A stretch of 64,000 nucleotides of DNA, from positions 9,578,854 through 9,642,853 of the forward strand of contig NZ_CP108053.1 of assembly GCF_036173105.1 (NCBI RefSeq), given 5' to 3'. The notes under the pieces are model-generated. The model searched no databases. It had not been told where the DNA came from and worked only from the letters and a program-made list of their open reading frames with translations. Positions 44,150 to 52,569 of this stretch are shown piece by piece; the first letter of the stretch is position 1; each line of letters opens with the position of its first letter. Both the position numbers and the translations under genes were made by a program. This stretch comes from Streptomyces sp. NBC_00287. Its GTDB lineage: Bacteria; Actinomycetota; Actinomycetes; Streptomycetales; Streptomycetaceae.

Positions 44150-44503
44150 ATGAGTCAGAGCGGTTCGCAAGCGGCGGCATTCTTCCGAGACGTCCGCCAA
44201 AGCAGCGTGGTCTGGCTTGTCCGGGATGACGATGGAAGCCCGACTCACCTCTCTGCGGACGGCACGCGGAGTTTTCCCTTCTGGTCGACCTCGCCGCGCG
44301 CCCAGAGGGCAGCAAAGATCTGGGGGCATGGGCTCCGCGTTGAGTCCGTGCCCTTGGACACCTGGTGCGATCGCGTACTGCCCGATGCCGCCCGGGATGG
44401 ACTTGTGATCGGCATCAACTGGAGCGGGCCGCGCCTGGTCGGCTGGAGCCTCACCCCCAACGAAGTTCTTAACCGGCTATCGGCGGCTCACAAAATGGCC
44501 TGA
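44150..44503 (+). CDS. DUF2750-domain protein
   Basis: About 117 residues from ATG 44150 (MSQSGSQAAAFFRDV). It has the DUF2750 pattern SSVVWLVRDDDGSPTHLSAD, SFPFWSTSPRAQRAAKIWG and LDTWCDRVLPDAARDGLVIG, with an NWSGPRLVGW strand near the end. Function unknown; such proteins are often near toxin/immunity loci. Its last codons overlap the 3' end of an IS5 remnant on the other strand, so the natural C-terminus may have been altered. Confidence 0.75.
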   Translation: MSQSGSQAAAFFRDVRQSSVVWLVRDDDGSPTHLSADGTRSFPFWSTSPRAQRAAKIWGHGLRVESVPLDTWCDRVLPDAARDGLVIGINWSGPRLVGWSLTPNEVLNRLSAAHKMA

Positions 44504-44945
44504 GTTGTCGGTGGGTGATCAGGCAGCAGGCGAGCTTGAGGAAGGCTTCGTGGATGTCGGCTCGTCTTTCCCAGCGGATGCGGAGCCGGCGGAAGCCATG
44601 TAGCCAGGCGACGGTTCGCTCGACCACCCACCGGAAGGTGCCCAGGCCGGTCCCGTGCAGGGTTCCGCGTCGGGCGATGGCGGGAACGATGCCGCGGGCG
44701 CGGACCTGGTCGCGGTAGACGTCGTGGTCGTAGCCGCGGTCGGCGAACAGGGAGTCGGGCCTGCGGCGGGGATGTCCGACCCTGCCGCGCACCGGCGGGA
44801 CGGCGTCGAGCAGCGGCAGGAGCTGAGTGACGTCGTTGTGGTTGCCGCCGGTCAGCAGGACGGCGAGCGGGGTGCCGTGGCCGTCGGTGATCACGTGGTG
44901 TTTCGACCCGGCCCGCCCTCGGTCGACCTGCACGGCTCCGTGTGG
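44469..44945 (-). pseudogene. IS5-family (IS427-like) transposase, C-terminal half
   Basis: It reads GSKHHVITDGHGTPLAVLLT, GGNHNDVTQLLPLLDAVPPV, the D in SLFADRGYDHDVYRDQV, and the E-box FRWVVERTVAWLHGFRRLRI. The first half (OrfA and first catalytic D) is missing beyond 44945. Same IS group as the complete copy at 58.3-59.2 kb. Confidence 0.85.
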
Positions 44946-45032
44946 AGCCCCCTTTTAACGCGGTCGGTCGCTGCGCTGGCCATCGTGCGGCGCTGTTGCC
45001 CCGTCAGCGCCGCCCTCGGTCCGGCGGACGGG

Positions 45033-46397
45033 TCAGGCTGTGCTCTCCAGGAAGTCGCGTACCAGCGGCACGTCCTTGCGTACGGCGAGCTTCGAGCGCA
45101 GGTTGTCCAGGGTGGAGGTGCCGCGTGCGGAGGTGACGCCGCCCATGTGCTCGATGGCCCGGTGCGCGGTGTCCACGGCGCCGTCGAGGTCGTCGAGCGC
45201 GATCCGGGCCTCCGCTTCGCGCGCCAGGTAGATGGCGGCGCCGCGGGGGAAGTCGTCCTCGCGGTAGATGTCGGCGCTGCGCCGCCCGTCCTCGGCGGCG
45301 GTGAACTGTGCCAGCGCCTCAGCCGGACGGCCGAGGTTGAGCGCGCAGGACCCGGCCAGCATCCTCAGCTCGCCGAGGTTGACCCAGTACACGCAGTCCG
45401 GATCCTCCTGCGGGGAACGGTCGCGGGCCCGGTCGTAGGCATCCAGGGCCGCGTTCTGGGAGCGGGCGGAGGCCCGGGAGTCGCCCGCGTGCGCGTGGGC
45501 GCGGGCCAGCCGGGCGTGCAGCATCGCCGCCATCCTCGGCGAGCCGATCCGGAGGGCCTGGGCGAGGGCGCCGTCGACGAGGTCGGCCGCGCCGTGCGGG
45601 TCGCCGGTCGAGTAGCGCATGATCGCCCAGAAGGCGAGCGTGTTGGCGGTGACCACCGGGTCGTTGGACGAGGTGGCCGCCCGCAGTGCGCCCAGGTAAT
45701 ACTCCTCCGCCAGGGCGTGATAGCCGGAGTCGTACGCGGTCCACGCGCAGATCCGGGCCGCTTCGGCCGCCGTGCCGTACAGCTGACGGGCGGTCTCCTC
45801 GGTGGTCGCCCTGGTCTTGAGGGTCGTCGTGATCAGTCGGAGCTGAGCCCGGGCGGAGGCGTGGACCTGGCCGGAGCCGAGTTGGTCGTCCTGACGCCGC
45901 AGGATGGCGAGGGCCTTGTCGAACAGGGCAGGCGTCTGCTGGCCGATGCGGCGGCCGCGGGAACTGGCGGCGGCTGGCTCGGCGTTGGCGGCCCCGGCGA
46001 GCAGCGGGGCTATGCCCGTAACGACGAGGAATCCCCTGCGTTCCATAGGCCCTCCTGTGGCGGCGACGCGGTCCAGTAGCTCGATCGTGGTCTGTGGGTT
46101 CCACGCGGCGTCAAGTAGTTGCCGCTCTCGGATACATGCCAGCTTCAGCCACTCCGGCCAGGGCCGGGCCGTGATCTCCTCGGCCGGGATGCTGTGCAGG
46201 GCCGCCATGGCCAGCTGGGCGGGCATCTCCGGGGTGATGCCGTACCGGGTCCAGCGTGTGACCCGCTTGCGGTCCTTCGTCGCGATCCGGCCGTACCCGA
46301 GCCTGCGGTGCACGACGTCTAATCGCGTCAAGTAGTCGGTGGCTGACCAGCCGTTGAGGTGGAGCAGGTAGGTCAGCGGGTGCCCGTCAATCTCCAC
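45033..46397 (-). CDS. TPR-containing transcriptional regulator of the RiPP-like cluster
   Basis: About 454 residues if GTG 46397 (VEIDGHPLTYLLHLNGWSAT) is the start. The frame extends to 46487. The first 100 residues contain HTH-like helices (TRLDVVHRRLGYGRIATKDR, RVTRWTRYGITPEMPAQLA). The C-terminal 280 residues are TPR-like helices (ALDAYDRARDRSPQEDPDCV, ALAQFTAAEDGRRSADIYRE). Regulators of this build frequently sit beside actinomycete RiPP clusters. It is divergent from the oxygenase-precursor-ycaO operon, so a pathway-specific role is likely (inference). Confidence 0.75.
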   Translation of the reverse strand: MEIDGHPLTYLLHLNGWSATDYLTRLDVVHRRLGYGRIATKDRKRVTRWTRYGITPEMPAQLAMAALHSIPAEEITARPWPEWLKLACIRERQLLDAAWNPQTTIELLDRVAATGGPMERRGFLVVTGIAPLLAGAANAEPAAASSRGRRIGQQTPALFDKALAILRRQDDQLGSGQVHASARAQLRLITTTLKTRATTEETARQLYGTAAEAARICAWTAYDSGYHALAEEYYLGALRAATSSNDPVVTANTLAFWAIMRYSTGDPHGAADLVDGALAQALRIGSPRMAAMLHARLARAHAHAGDSRASARSQNAALDAYDRARDRSPQEDPDCVYWVNLGELRMLAGSCALNLGRPAEALAQFTAAEDGRRSADIYREDDFPRGAAIYLAREAEARIALDDLDGAVDTAHRAIEHMGGVTSARGTSTLDNLRSKLAVRKDVPLVRDFLESTA

Positions 46398-46562
46398 CCC
46401 TTCATGGTGCCCCCTGGGACGGCGGGCCGACACGAACAGACCCGAACCGACCTGCGGCATGGGAACGCCTGGTAACGCCCTGGGCACACCTGGGCACGCC
46501 CCACCGCCTTCCGGACCTGCAGGAACGCCGCGAAGGTACCGGCACGAGGAAGGAGGGGGTCA

Positions 46563-47204
46563 ATGGAGACCATCCCGCAAGTCGACCGCCACCCCGCCCA
46601 CGCTGATTGGCAGCGGCACGGCAGTGTCCTGCTGACGGGCGTCCTGGAAGCCGAGCGGGTGCAGGCGGTGGGCACCCAAGCGCACGAGCTGATCGGCACG
46701 GCCGCCCCGTACGAACGGGATGAGGTCAGCTCCCGCCGGGACGGCTCGTTCGCCTCCCCGGTGCACTGCGGCTTCCTGCCGGCCGGGCCGCTGCTGGAGC
46801 AACTCGCCTTCGACAAGCAGCTGCTGACGGAGCTGCGGAAGGCGACGGGGATGCCCCGGCTGGTGCCGCGGGGCGGCTCGGTGGTCGTCTACCGCCAGGG
46901 CGACTTCCAGGGCCTGCACACCGACACGGTCAAGGCGACCGTCACCGTGGCCGTCGCCCTGACCGAGGACCTGCCACCGATGTGGTGGGCGCCAGCACTG
47001 CGCGACGCAATGCCGGAGGACCTGGCCAAGGTCGTCGCCGACAAGGGGATTCTCCCCGAGTGCGCCGAGTTCGAACGGCTTGAGCACCCGGGCCCCGACG
47101 GCAGCGTGCGCGCGTTCGCCGGGTACAGCATCCCGCACTGGCGCACCCCCTACCCCGGCGAGGAGCCCGGCCTGCTGGCCACCTTCTCCTACATGGACCT
47201 GTGA
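46563..47204 (+). CDS. 2OG-Fe(II) oxygenase-like protein 1 of RiPP cluster
   Basis: 213 residues from ATG 46563 behind GGAGGGGG. A cupin-like region has VVVYRQGDFQGLHTDTVKAT (H-x-D iron ligands near residue 118-120) and a second histidine in GYSIPHWRTPYPGEEPG near residue 193, with an arginine two residues on. This is the H-x-D...H arrangement of non-haem iron oxygenases. It is paralogous to the next gene, which shares the IPHWRTP motif. First gene of the operon. Likely hydroxylates or desaturates the precursor peptide, but the substrate is unknown. Confidence 0.7.
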   Translation: METIPQVDRHPAHADWQRHGSVLLTGVLEAERVQAVGTQAHELIGTAAPYERDEVSSRRDGSFASPVHCGFLPAGPLLEQLAFDKQLLTELRKATGMPRLVPRGGSVVVYRQGDFQGLHTDTVKATVTVAVALTEDLPPMWWAPALRDAMPEDLAKVVADKGILPECAEFERLEHPGPDGSVRAFAGYSIPHWRTPYPGEEPGLLATFSYMDL

Positions 47205-47212
47205 GGCGGGCC

Positions 47213-47836
47213 ATGACGACGCTGCGACAGACGTGGCTGGCCGAGGGCTGGGCCGCCGCCCCGGCGGACGCGATCGAGCCGGGCCTGTGGGAGGAGATCG
47301 CTGAGGAGGCCGCGCGCTGCGAGAGGGTCGCCGTCGAGCGGCACAACGGGCGGCCGGGCCTGCTGGTGATGCGGGACGGCTCGATCACCTCGCCCCAGCG
47401 CTGCCGGGTGCACCCCGGCGGGAGTGCCCTGAACGCGCTGGCCCGCTCCAAGGTCCTCGCCGACATCGCCGGGGAGGCCACCGGACAGGCGCGGATGACG
47501 CCGATCCGGTACGGCTACAAGTTCTACGCGCCGGGCGACTACATGCACGTTCACCGCGATGACGGCAAGTGCGACATCACGTTCTCGTGCGGGCTGACAC
47601 CGAACCTCGCCCCGATGGGCTGGCTCCCTGGCCTGCGCTACCTGTCCACGCAGCAGGTCGCCGACACGCTCCAGGACACGCCCTACCCGCAGGGCGAACA
47701 GTTCCCGATCCTGCACCGCGTGCTGTCCGGATTCGACGGCCGTCGGATCCCCCACTGGCGTACCCCGCTCGACACCCAGTCGCGCGAGGTGCTGATCACC
47801 ATCTGCTTCTCCGACCTCTCGGTGAAGCCGTCCTAG
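47213..47836 (+). CDS. 2OG-Fe(II) oxygenase-like protein 2 of RiPP cluster
   Basis: About 207 residues from ATG 47213. A GTG at 47201 overlapping the upstream stop is the alternative. It contains RYGYKFYAPGDYMHVHRDDG (H-x-D near residue 108-110), KCDITFSCGLTPNLAPMGWL, and the closing GRRIPHWRTPLDTQSREVLI with the third ligand histidine. The fold matches oxygenase 1 although overall identity is low. Two related oxygenases before a small precursor gene suggest two oxidations of the peptide or a heteromeric enzyme. Confidence 0.7.
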   Translation: MTTLRQTWLAEGWAAAPADAIEPGLWEEIAEEAARCERVAVERHNGRPGLLVMRDGSITSPQRCRVHPGGSALNALARSKVLADIAGEATGQARMTPIRYGYKFYAPGDYMHVHRDDGKCDITFSCGLTPNLAPMGWLPGLRYLSTQQVADTLQDTPYPQGEQFPILHRVLSGFDGRRIPHWRTPLDTQSREVLITICFSDLSVKPS

Positions 47837-47861
47837 ATCCATCGACCCCAAGGAGGGCCCG

Positions 47862-48026
47862 ATGACCACTGTCCAGGCGACCACCCCGGCGACCGTCGAC
47901 CCGGCGGACTTTGTGACCGCGCTGCACGAGGAAGGCCAGCTCCCCCAGAACGCGGGCGGCGACCCGTCCGTGCCGGACTCCGCCTTCCCGCAGCACCACG
48001 TCTACGAGCAGCCCACCACCGCCTGA
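47862..48026 (+). CDS. Candidate RiPP precursor peptide, 54 residues
   Basis: ATG 47862 with a strong AAGGAGGG ribosome site, 26 bp after oxygenase 2 and 105 bp before ycaO. It reads MTTVQATTPATVDPADFVTA, then LHEEGQLPQNAGGDPSVPDS and AFPQHHVYEQPTTA. The leader-like N-terminal half is acidic/helical (DFVTALHEEG). A Gly-Gly at 32-33 could mark the leader end. The C-terminal part is rich in Pro, His, Gln and Thr and has no cysteine, so azoline formation would need Ser/Thr, or the YcaO/TfuA pair could thioamidate the backbone. Assigned by size, position and ribosome site. Confidence 0.7.
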   Translation: MTTVQATTPATVDPADFVTALHEEGQLPQNAGGDPSVPDSAFPQHHVYEQPTTA

Positions 48027-48130
48027 TCCACCGGCCGCTGTGACCCGAAGCCGGTCGCCGCACCCCGCCCGCCCCGGCGGACGCGCGGCGGCCGGCGCCG
48101 TTTTCCCACCCCCTTGAAAGGAGCACCGTC
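48027..48130. promoter_or_regulatory. GC-rich spacer between precursor and ycaO
   Basis: A 104-bp non-coding gap with CCGGCC-type inverted segments, followed by GAAAGGAG before the ycaO start. A partial terminator here would give more precursor than enzyme mRNA, which is usual in RiPP operons (inference). Confidence 0.4.
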
Positions 48131-49306
48131 GTGCGCAAGGTGTACTTCGACGGTACGCACCGCACCCGCCCGCCCGAGGAGACCTGGGAGACGATCCGTC
48201 CCCTGCTCCCCTCGTACGGGATCACCCGCGTCGCGGATGTCACCGGCCTGGACGACCTGGGTATCCCCGTCACCATGGCCGTGCGCCCGCTGGCCCGCAC
48301 GCTGTCGGTCGCCCAGGGCAAGGGCACCACCCTGGTGGCCGCGCGTGTTTCCGGCGCGATGGAGGCGATCGAGGCGTGGCACGGCGAACGGGCCGTGCCC
48401 AAGCCGGAGTTCCGGGCCCCGGCCGACCATCTGGGCCTGCCGTACCCGGTCACTGTGCTGGAGGCGCACCCCGGCAGCCTGGTCACGTCCCGCACGGTGC
48501 TGGAGTGGGTCACCTCCCAGTCCCTCACCGACGGTGCCCTGGTGCCCGTCCCCGCTGCTTGCGTGCGGCTCGGCCGCCAGATGCACGACGCGTGGCGGCT
48601 GCACCTGCCCAGCTCTTCCACCAACGGCCTCGCCTCGGGCAATACCCGGGCCGAAGGCCTGTGCCATGCCCTGTACGAGGTGATTGAGCGCGATGTGATC
48701 AGCGACCTCGCCGACGGGCACCGGCCCGTGGCCGCGCAGCGCATCGACCCCGCCAGCGTCGAGGACGCCGGGTGCGCCGCCCTGCTCGACCGGCTCACCC
48801 GCGCCCGGATCTGGTTCGAGCTGTGGAGCCTGCCGAACCGGTTCGGGGTGCCGGTGATGGTCTGCTACCTGTGGCGCGAGGATCAGCCCACCTTGGTGGT
48901 GTCCGGCTCCGGCTCCCACTTGGACCCGCGCATCGCACTGTCGCGGGCCGTCACTGAGGCCGCCCAGACCCGGCTGACCCAGATCACCGGCAGCCGGGAG
49001 GACATCCATCCCCTCGCCTTCCAGCCTGGCACACACTCGGCCCCCGCCCACGACGGCAGGCCCACCGCGCCCTGGCCGCAGGTCGCGGGCGCGTACGGCA
49101 CCGGCCACGCCACCGACGAGGAGGAGGCGGCGTATCTGGCGGCCGTGGTCGCCGCCCGCACCGGCGTCCCGCCGCTGGCCGTCGATCTGTCCTGGGGCCA
49201 GTTCCACCGGCGTGGCCTGTCGGTGGTCAAAGTGCTCGCTCCGCACCTTCGGTACGTCTCGCGCCACACCATCCCCCGGCCCGCATCCACCGAGGCGGCA
49301 GCATGA
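48131..49306 (+). CDS. YcaO-domain cyclodehydratase/thioamide synthetase
   Basis: 391 residues from GTG 48131 behind GAAAGGAG. ATP-binding YcaO hallmarks are visible: KGTTLVAARVSGAMEAIEAW near residue 60, ALYEVIERDVISDLADG near 182 (E-x-x-ERD), and SRAVTEAAQTRLTQITGSRE near 280 (E-x-x-Q-x-R). A family-typical C-terminus follows. YcaO enzymes phosphorylate backbone amides to make azolines, amidines or, with TfuA, thioamides. TfuA directly follows, overlapping by 4 bp (ATGA), so thioamidation is the leading hypothesis. Confidence 0.93.
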   Translation: MRKVYFDGTHRTRPPEETWETIRPLLPSYGITRVADVTGLDDLGIPVTMAVRPLARTLSVAQGKGTTLVAARVSGAMEAIEAWHGERAVPKPEFRAPADHLGLPYPVTVLEAHPGSLVTSRTVLEWVTSQSLTDGALVPVPAACVRLGRQMHDAWRLHLPSSSTNGLASGNTRAEGLCHALYEVIERDVISDLADGHRPVAAQRIDPASVEDAGCAALLDRLTRARIWFELWSLPNRFGVPVMVCYLWREDQPTLVVSGSGSHLDPRIALSRAVTEAAQTRLTQITGSREDIHPLAFQPGTHSAPAHDGRPTAPWPQVAGAYGTGHATDEEEAAYLAAVVAARTGVPPLAVDLSWGQFHRRGLSVVKVLAPHLRYVSRHTIPRPASTEAAA

Positions 49307-50634
49307 CTCTTCACGTCTTTTCCGGGCCGACGCTGACCGCCGACCGCGTCCGCAGGCTCGCCCCCGACGCGGTGTGCCATCCCCCGGTCGGCCACGGCGA
49401 CTTACTCAGGCTCGGCGCCACCGCGGGGGACGCGGTGGTCATCATCGACGGCGTATGGCACCAGAGAGCTCCGGTACGGCACAAGGAGATCCTGCTGCTC
49501 CTCGACGCCGGTGTCGCCGTGGTGGGCGCCGCCAGCATGGGCGCCCTGCGCGCCGCCGAACTCGCCGCGTTCGGGATGCTCGGCGTCGGAAGAGTCTTCG
49601 AGGCCTTCCGCACCGGGCAATTGGAGGCGGACGACGAGGTCGCCGTCCTGCACACCTCCGACGGGCAGCAGCTGACCGAGGCACTGGTGAACCTGCGCTG
49701 CACCATCCGCGGCGCGGCCGCCGCCCGGCAAGTCACCGCCGACGAGGCGGCCGCGCTGGAGGAGATGGCCCGTCGCCTGCCCTACACGCGGCGCACCTGG
49801 ACCGCGCTGCACCGCGCGGCGGCCGCCCAAGGCCTCGGTGCCGCGGTGCAGAGCGTCGACCTGTGGCGCCAGGCGCACCCCTACGACCTCAAGCGCCAAG
49901 ACGCCGAACACGCGCTGCGCTGGGCCGACAGCCCCGACTTCACCAGCTACCAGCCCTTCACCGACGCCTTGAGCGGGCAGCCATGGCGGACCAGCTTCAC
50001 CACCCTGTGGCAGGTCCTGTACGCGCCCGCCGGGCAGGCTCCGGCCCCACAGCTCCCCCTCGGGGCGCTGATGCAGTACGAGCAGCTCTACGACCCGGGC
50101 TTCCCCCAGCGGTGGCGCAACCGAGTGCTGGCCGCCATCGCCCGCTGTTCCGACCCGGCGGAGGCGGAGGCCGCCGTCGACCACGGCGCGCACGCCGACG
50201 CCCTGACCGCCGACCAGGTCGCGTTCTGGCTGACCGAGGCGGAGCTGACGGCTTTGGACCCCGCCGAGATGCTGCGGCGGGTCATGGTGCGCTCCGCCAC
50301 CTTCGACAGCGCATGGGACGTGTGGCCCGCCACCCGCGAGGACGCCGCCGGGTTGCTGGCCGACCCCGAGGCCACGGCCTCCACGGTCGCGGCGGCGCTG
50401 GAGCTGAACGCCGCCGTCGCCGTCGAACACCCGCGGTACGGCGTCGACCGTCTCGCCCCGGACCGGCTCGCCCGGCACGTCGCCGCCCGCTGGAACCTCA
50501 CCGGCGAGGCAGGCGCCCGGGAGTGCGATGCCGCCGCCCGGGACCGGGGCTTTCGCGACTGGTCGGGCGCGGTGGGCGCGGCCCGCTCGTACTACCTGCT
50601 GCAGCGGGAACGCGAACGAAACGCTGCCCAGTGA
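49303..50634 (+). CDS. TfuA-like protein
   Basis: 443 residues from ATG 49303, overlapping the ycaO stop. The TfuA core is clear: VVIIDGVWHQRAPVRHKEIL near residue 46, GVAVVGAASMGALRAAELAA near 70, FGMLGVGRVFEAFRTGQLEA near 90, then DDEVAVLHT. The 300-residue C-terminal extension is helical and of unknown role; many TfuA proteins are only about 200-250 residues. TfuA partners with YcaO in peptide thioamidation, probably by delivering sulfur. Confidence 0.92.
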   Translation: MTLHVFSGPTLTADRVRRLAPDAVCHPPVGHGDLLRLGATAGDAVVIIDGVWHQRAPVRHKEILLLLDAGVAVVGAASMGALRAAELAAFGMLGVGRVFEAFRTGQLEADDEVAVLHTSDGQQLTEALVNLRCTIRGAAAARQVTADEAAALEEMARRLPYTRRTWTALHRAAAAQGLGAAVQSVDLWRQAHPYDLKRQDAEHALRWADSPDFTSYQPFTDALSGQPWRTSFTTLWQVLYAPAGQAPAPQLPLGALMQYEQLYDPGFPQRWRNRVLAAIARCSDPAEAEAAVDHGAHADALTADQVAFWLTEAELTALDPAEMLRRVMVRSATFDSAWDVWPATREDAAGLLADPEATASTVAAALELNAAVAVEHPRYGVDRLAPDRLARHVAARWNLTGEAGARECDAAARDRGFRDWSGAVGAARSYYLLQRERERNAAQ

Positions 50635-50641
50635 CCCCGGG

Positions 50642-51700
50642 TCAGGCCAGGACGGTCCGCAATTCGTCCTCGATGTCGTCGAGTTCGGCGAGCATCCGGC
50701 CGGCGGCCTGGGCCCGCAGGTCCCAGAACCGGGCGTAGATCGACCGGCCGGGCAGCTGACTGTCCCCGTACAGGGAGTCCACCCCGAACCACGAGGTCAG
50801 GTTGTGCAGCAGCGCCATCCGCGCGCAGTACACCAGCTCGGCGCGGGCTTCGGCGGGCACCTCCTGCGTGTACGCCAGCACGCCGTCGACCGCGACCGCC
50901 CGCCAGTTGGGCGACTCCGCCACGGTGAACGGCTCGTACAGCACCCGGCCCAGCTCCCACGTGGGGAACGCGACCCGGGCCTGGAGGTCGATGATGGCCT
51001 TCAGGTCCTCCTTGGCGTCCCACAGCAGGTTCGCGCCGGTCGCGTCGAAGTGCACCACCTGCTCGCGTGGGGCCGCCGGGAGTCTGGCCTGCACCCCGGG
51101 CAGGCCCCGCAGCTGGGCGATGCGCTCGGCGACCTGCTCGCGGCGCCGTAGATCGTCCTCGTCCGGCTCCGGCACTACGTCGATCAGCTCCAGCAGCCGT
51201 TCGCCCCGCTCGGTCAGCGCCTCGGCGGACGCTTCCCACCACCGGTTCTTGTTCGGCCTGTAGGCGCTGGCGGGGCAGGTGGCCAGGGCCGTGTGCAGGC
51301 GCCCGAGCCCGGTGCCGATCTGGCGGGCGTGCTGCGCGGCGTACGGCGTGTCCAGCGAGGCCGCGTCCACCCAGTCCCACACCGACAGCGCCACCCCGCC
51401 GTGCCGGGTGATCAGCGCGCCCTCGCGGTCCGGGTGCACGGCCGGGAACGGGCTGCCCGCCGCCCGGCCCAGCTCCATCAGGGCGATCCGCCCCGCCATG
51501 ACGTCCAGGTCGGCGCGGGCCGGGTACGCCTTGACGAACACCCGCCCCCGCGCAGTGTCGGCGACCGCGTTGTCCGTCTCGGTGCCCAACGGGAGGATCT
51601 CCACTCGCGCGTCGGCCAGCCCGTACCGGTCAGCCAGCACAGCGGTGATCTGCTCGGCGGAGACCTCACCCGGCGAGGGCGACGAGGACGACTCAGGCAC
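50642..51700 (-). CDS. Phosphotransferase-like protein (APH/choline kinase fold) of RiPP cluster
   Basis: About 352 residues. I prefer GTG 51700 (VPESSSSPSPGEVSAEQ), preceded by GGGAG at the right distance, over 51730. The kinase lobe starts with VEILPLGTETDNAVADTARG and RVFVKAYPARADLDVMAG (nucleotide lysine). The catalytic loop is VVHFDATGANLLWDAKEDLK (D-x-x-x-x-N), then AIIDLQ in place of the usual D-x-E/D metal site. It is convergent with tfuA, 8 bp apart. Kinase-like proteins occur in thioamitide clusters, where phosphorylation precedes dehydration; here that role is only a hypothesis. Confidence 0.78.
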   Translation of the reverse strand: MPESSSSPSPGEVSAEQITAVLADRYGLADARVEILPLGTETDNAVADTARGRVFVKAYPARADLDVMAGRIALMELGRAAGSPFPAVHPDREGALITRHGGVALSVWDWVDAASLDTPYAAQHARQIGTGLGRLHTALATCPASAYRPNKNRWWEASAEALTERGERLLELIDVVPEPDEDDLRRREQVAERIAQLRGLPGVQARLPAAPREQVVHFDATGANLLWDAKEDLKAIIDLQARVAFPTWELGRVLYEPFTVAESPNWRAVAVDGVLAYTQEVPAEARAELVYCARMALLHNLTSWFGVDSLYGDSQLPGRSIYARFWDLRAQAAGRMLAELDDIEDELRTVLA

Positions 51701-51734
51701 AGACAACTCCCGGGAGCGAAACGGCGTCACAGAA

Positions 51735-52130
51735 GGCTCGTCAGCCTAGCTCCCGCCACCGTTGCCAACGGCAGCATTCGGACAGCGCCACCCGTACGAG
51801 CCGACGCGTGGCACCTAGCCGCCGCTGGCCTGGTCCCCCTCACCATTCCGGCGGACGGGCCCGGTCAGCGCTTCGGTCTCCTGCAAGAGCCGGTCTGTGG
51901 AAGTGAAGTCCCCCGGCTCGACCGCGAGCGCGGCGCGCACGAAAGCGGCGAGCGCGATGCTCCCGGTGCGCAAAGAGCCTGTTCCGGCGTCGCTCCGTGT
52001 CCGGAACCGGGCTCCGGTGCCAGGGCTGGTGTGGTCTAGTTCGCGCCACGTCGCGCCAGATCAACTCACCTGATTTGATTGATAGTTAGGGAAAGGCGGG
52101 CCCATTGTGAAGGGCCGTCGCCGGAAGGAG
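51735..52130. other. Gap with an unrecognised coding remnant
   Basis: The minus strand near 51840-51980 reads SIALAAFVRAALAVEPGDFT followed by STDRLLQETEALTGPVRR-stop, with no start in frame. It is coding-like, family unknown. Otherwise nothing is supported between the RiPP-like cluster and the next gene. Confidence 0.3.
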
Positions 52131-52137
52131 TAGGTGG

Positions 52138-52569
52138 ATGATCTCGGAGTCGCTGTTGGCGTTGGCCTCGGCTGGGGGCGCATCAATGGTGCAGGCGGCC
52201 GGCACGGATGGGTGGAATGCGATCCGGGATCGCGCCGCGCGCCTGATGGCTCGGGGGAGCCAGGAGAGTGAGGAATCGGAGAGGCGGCGTCTGGACCGGA
52301 CCGCGGCAGCACTGACGGACAGCCCCGACGGGGGAGCGGCGGGCAGCCAGGCCGCTGCCTGGCAGGCTGGGTTCGTGGTTCTGCTGACTCGGCTGGAAGG
52401 CGCTGAGCTACACGCCGCGGTCGCGGAACTTCGTGCGCTGATCGACAGTGGGCCTACCGCTCCGAGTGACGCCTCAGCCCCCTTCGCGGGCAGTACCTTT
52501 CACGGCCAGACTGCCATTCAGACGGGCGACAACAATCATCAGGACAATCACTTCGGCCACAGCGGATGA
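52138..52569 (+). CDS. Hypothetical helical protein with C-terminal FHG...NHF motif
   Basis: 143 residues from ATG 52138 behind GGAAGGAG. An N-terminal helical part (RDRAARLMARGSQESEESER, AAWQAGFVVLLTRLEGAELH) is followed by a Pro/Ser linker and the end motif STFHGQTAIQTGDNNHQDNH. The same motif pattern (F-H-G-x-x-A-x-Q-x-G..N..Q-x-N-H-F) opens the next gene, which starts 4 bp before this stop. The shared motif suggests that the two products bind the same partner or each other. Confidence 0.65.
   Translation: MISESLLALASAGGASMVQAAGTDGWNAIRDRAARLMARGSQESEESERRRLDRTAAALTDSPDGGAAGSQAAAWQAGFVVLLTRLEGAELHAAVAELRALIDSGPTAPSDASAPFAGSTFHGQTAIQTGDNNHQDNHFGHSG

Noticed and set aside
44655..46079. 474-residue plus-strand ORF
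   Set aside because: Antisense shadow of the IS5 remnant and the TPR regulator, which both have clear family motifs.
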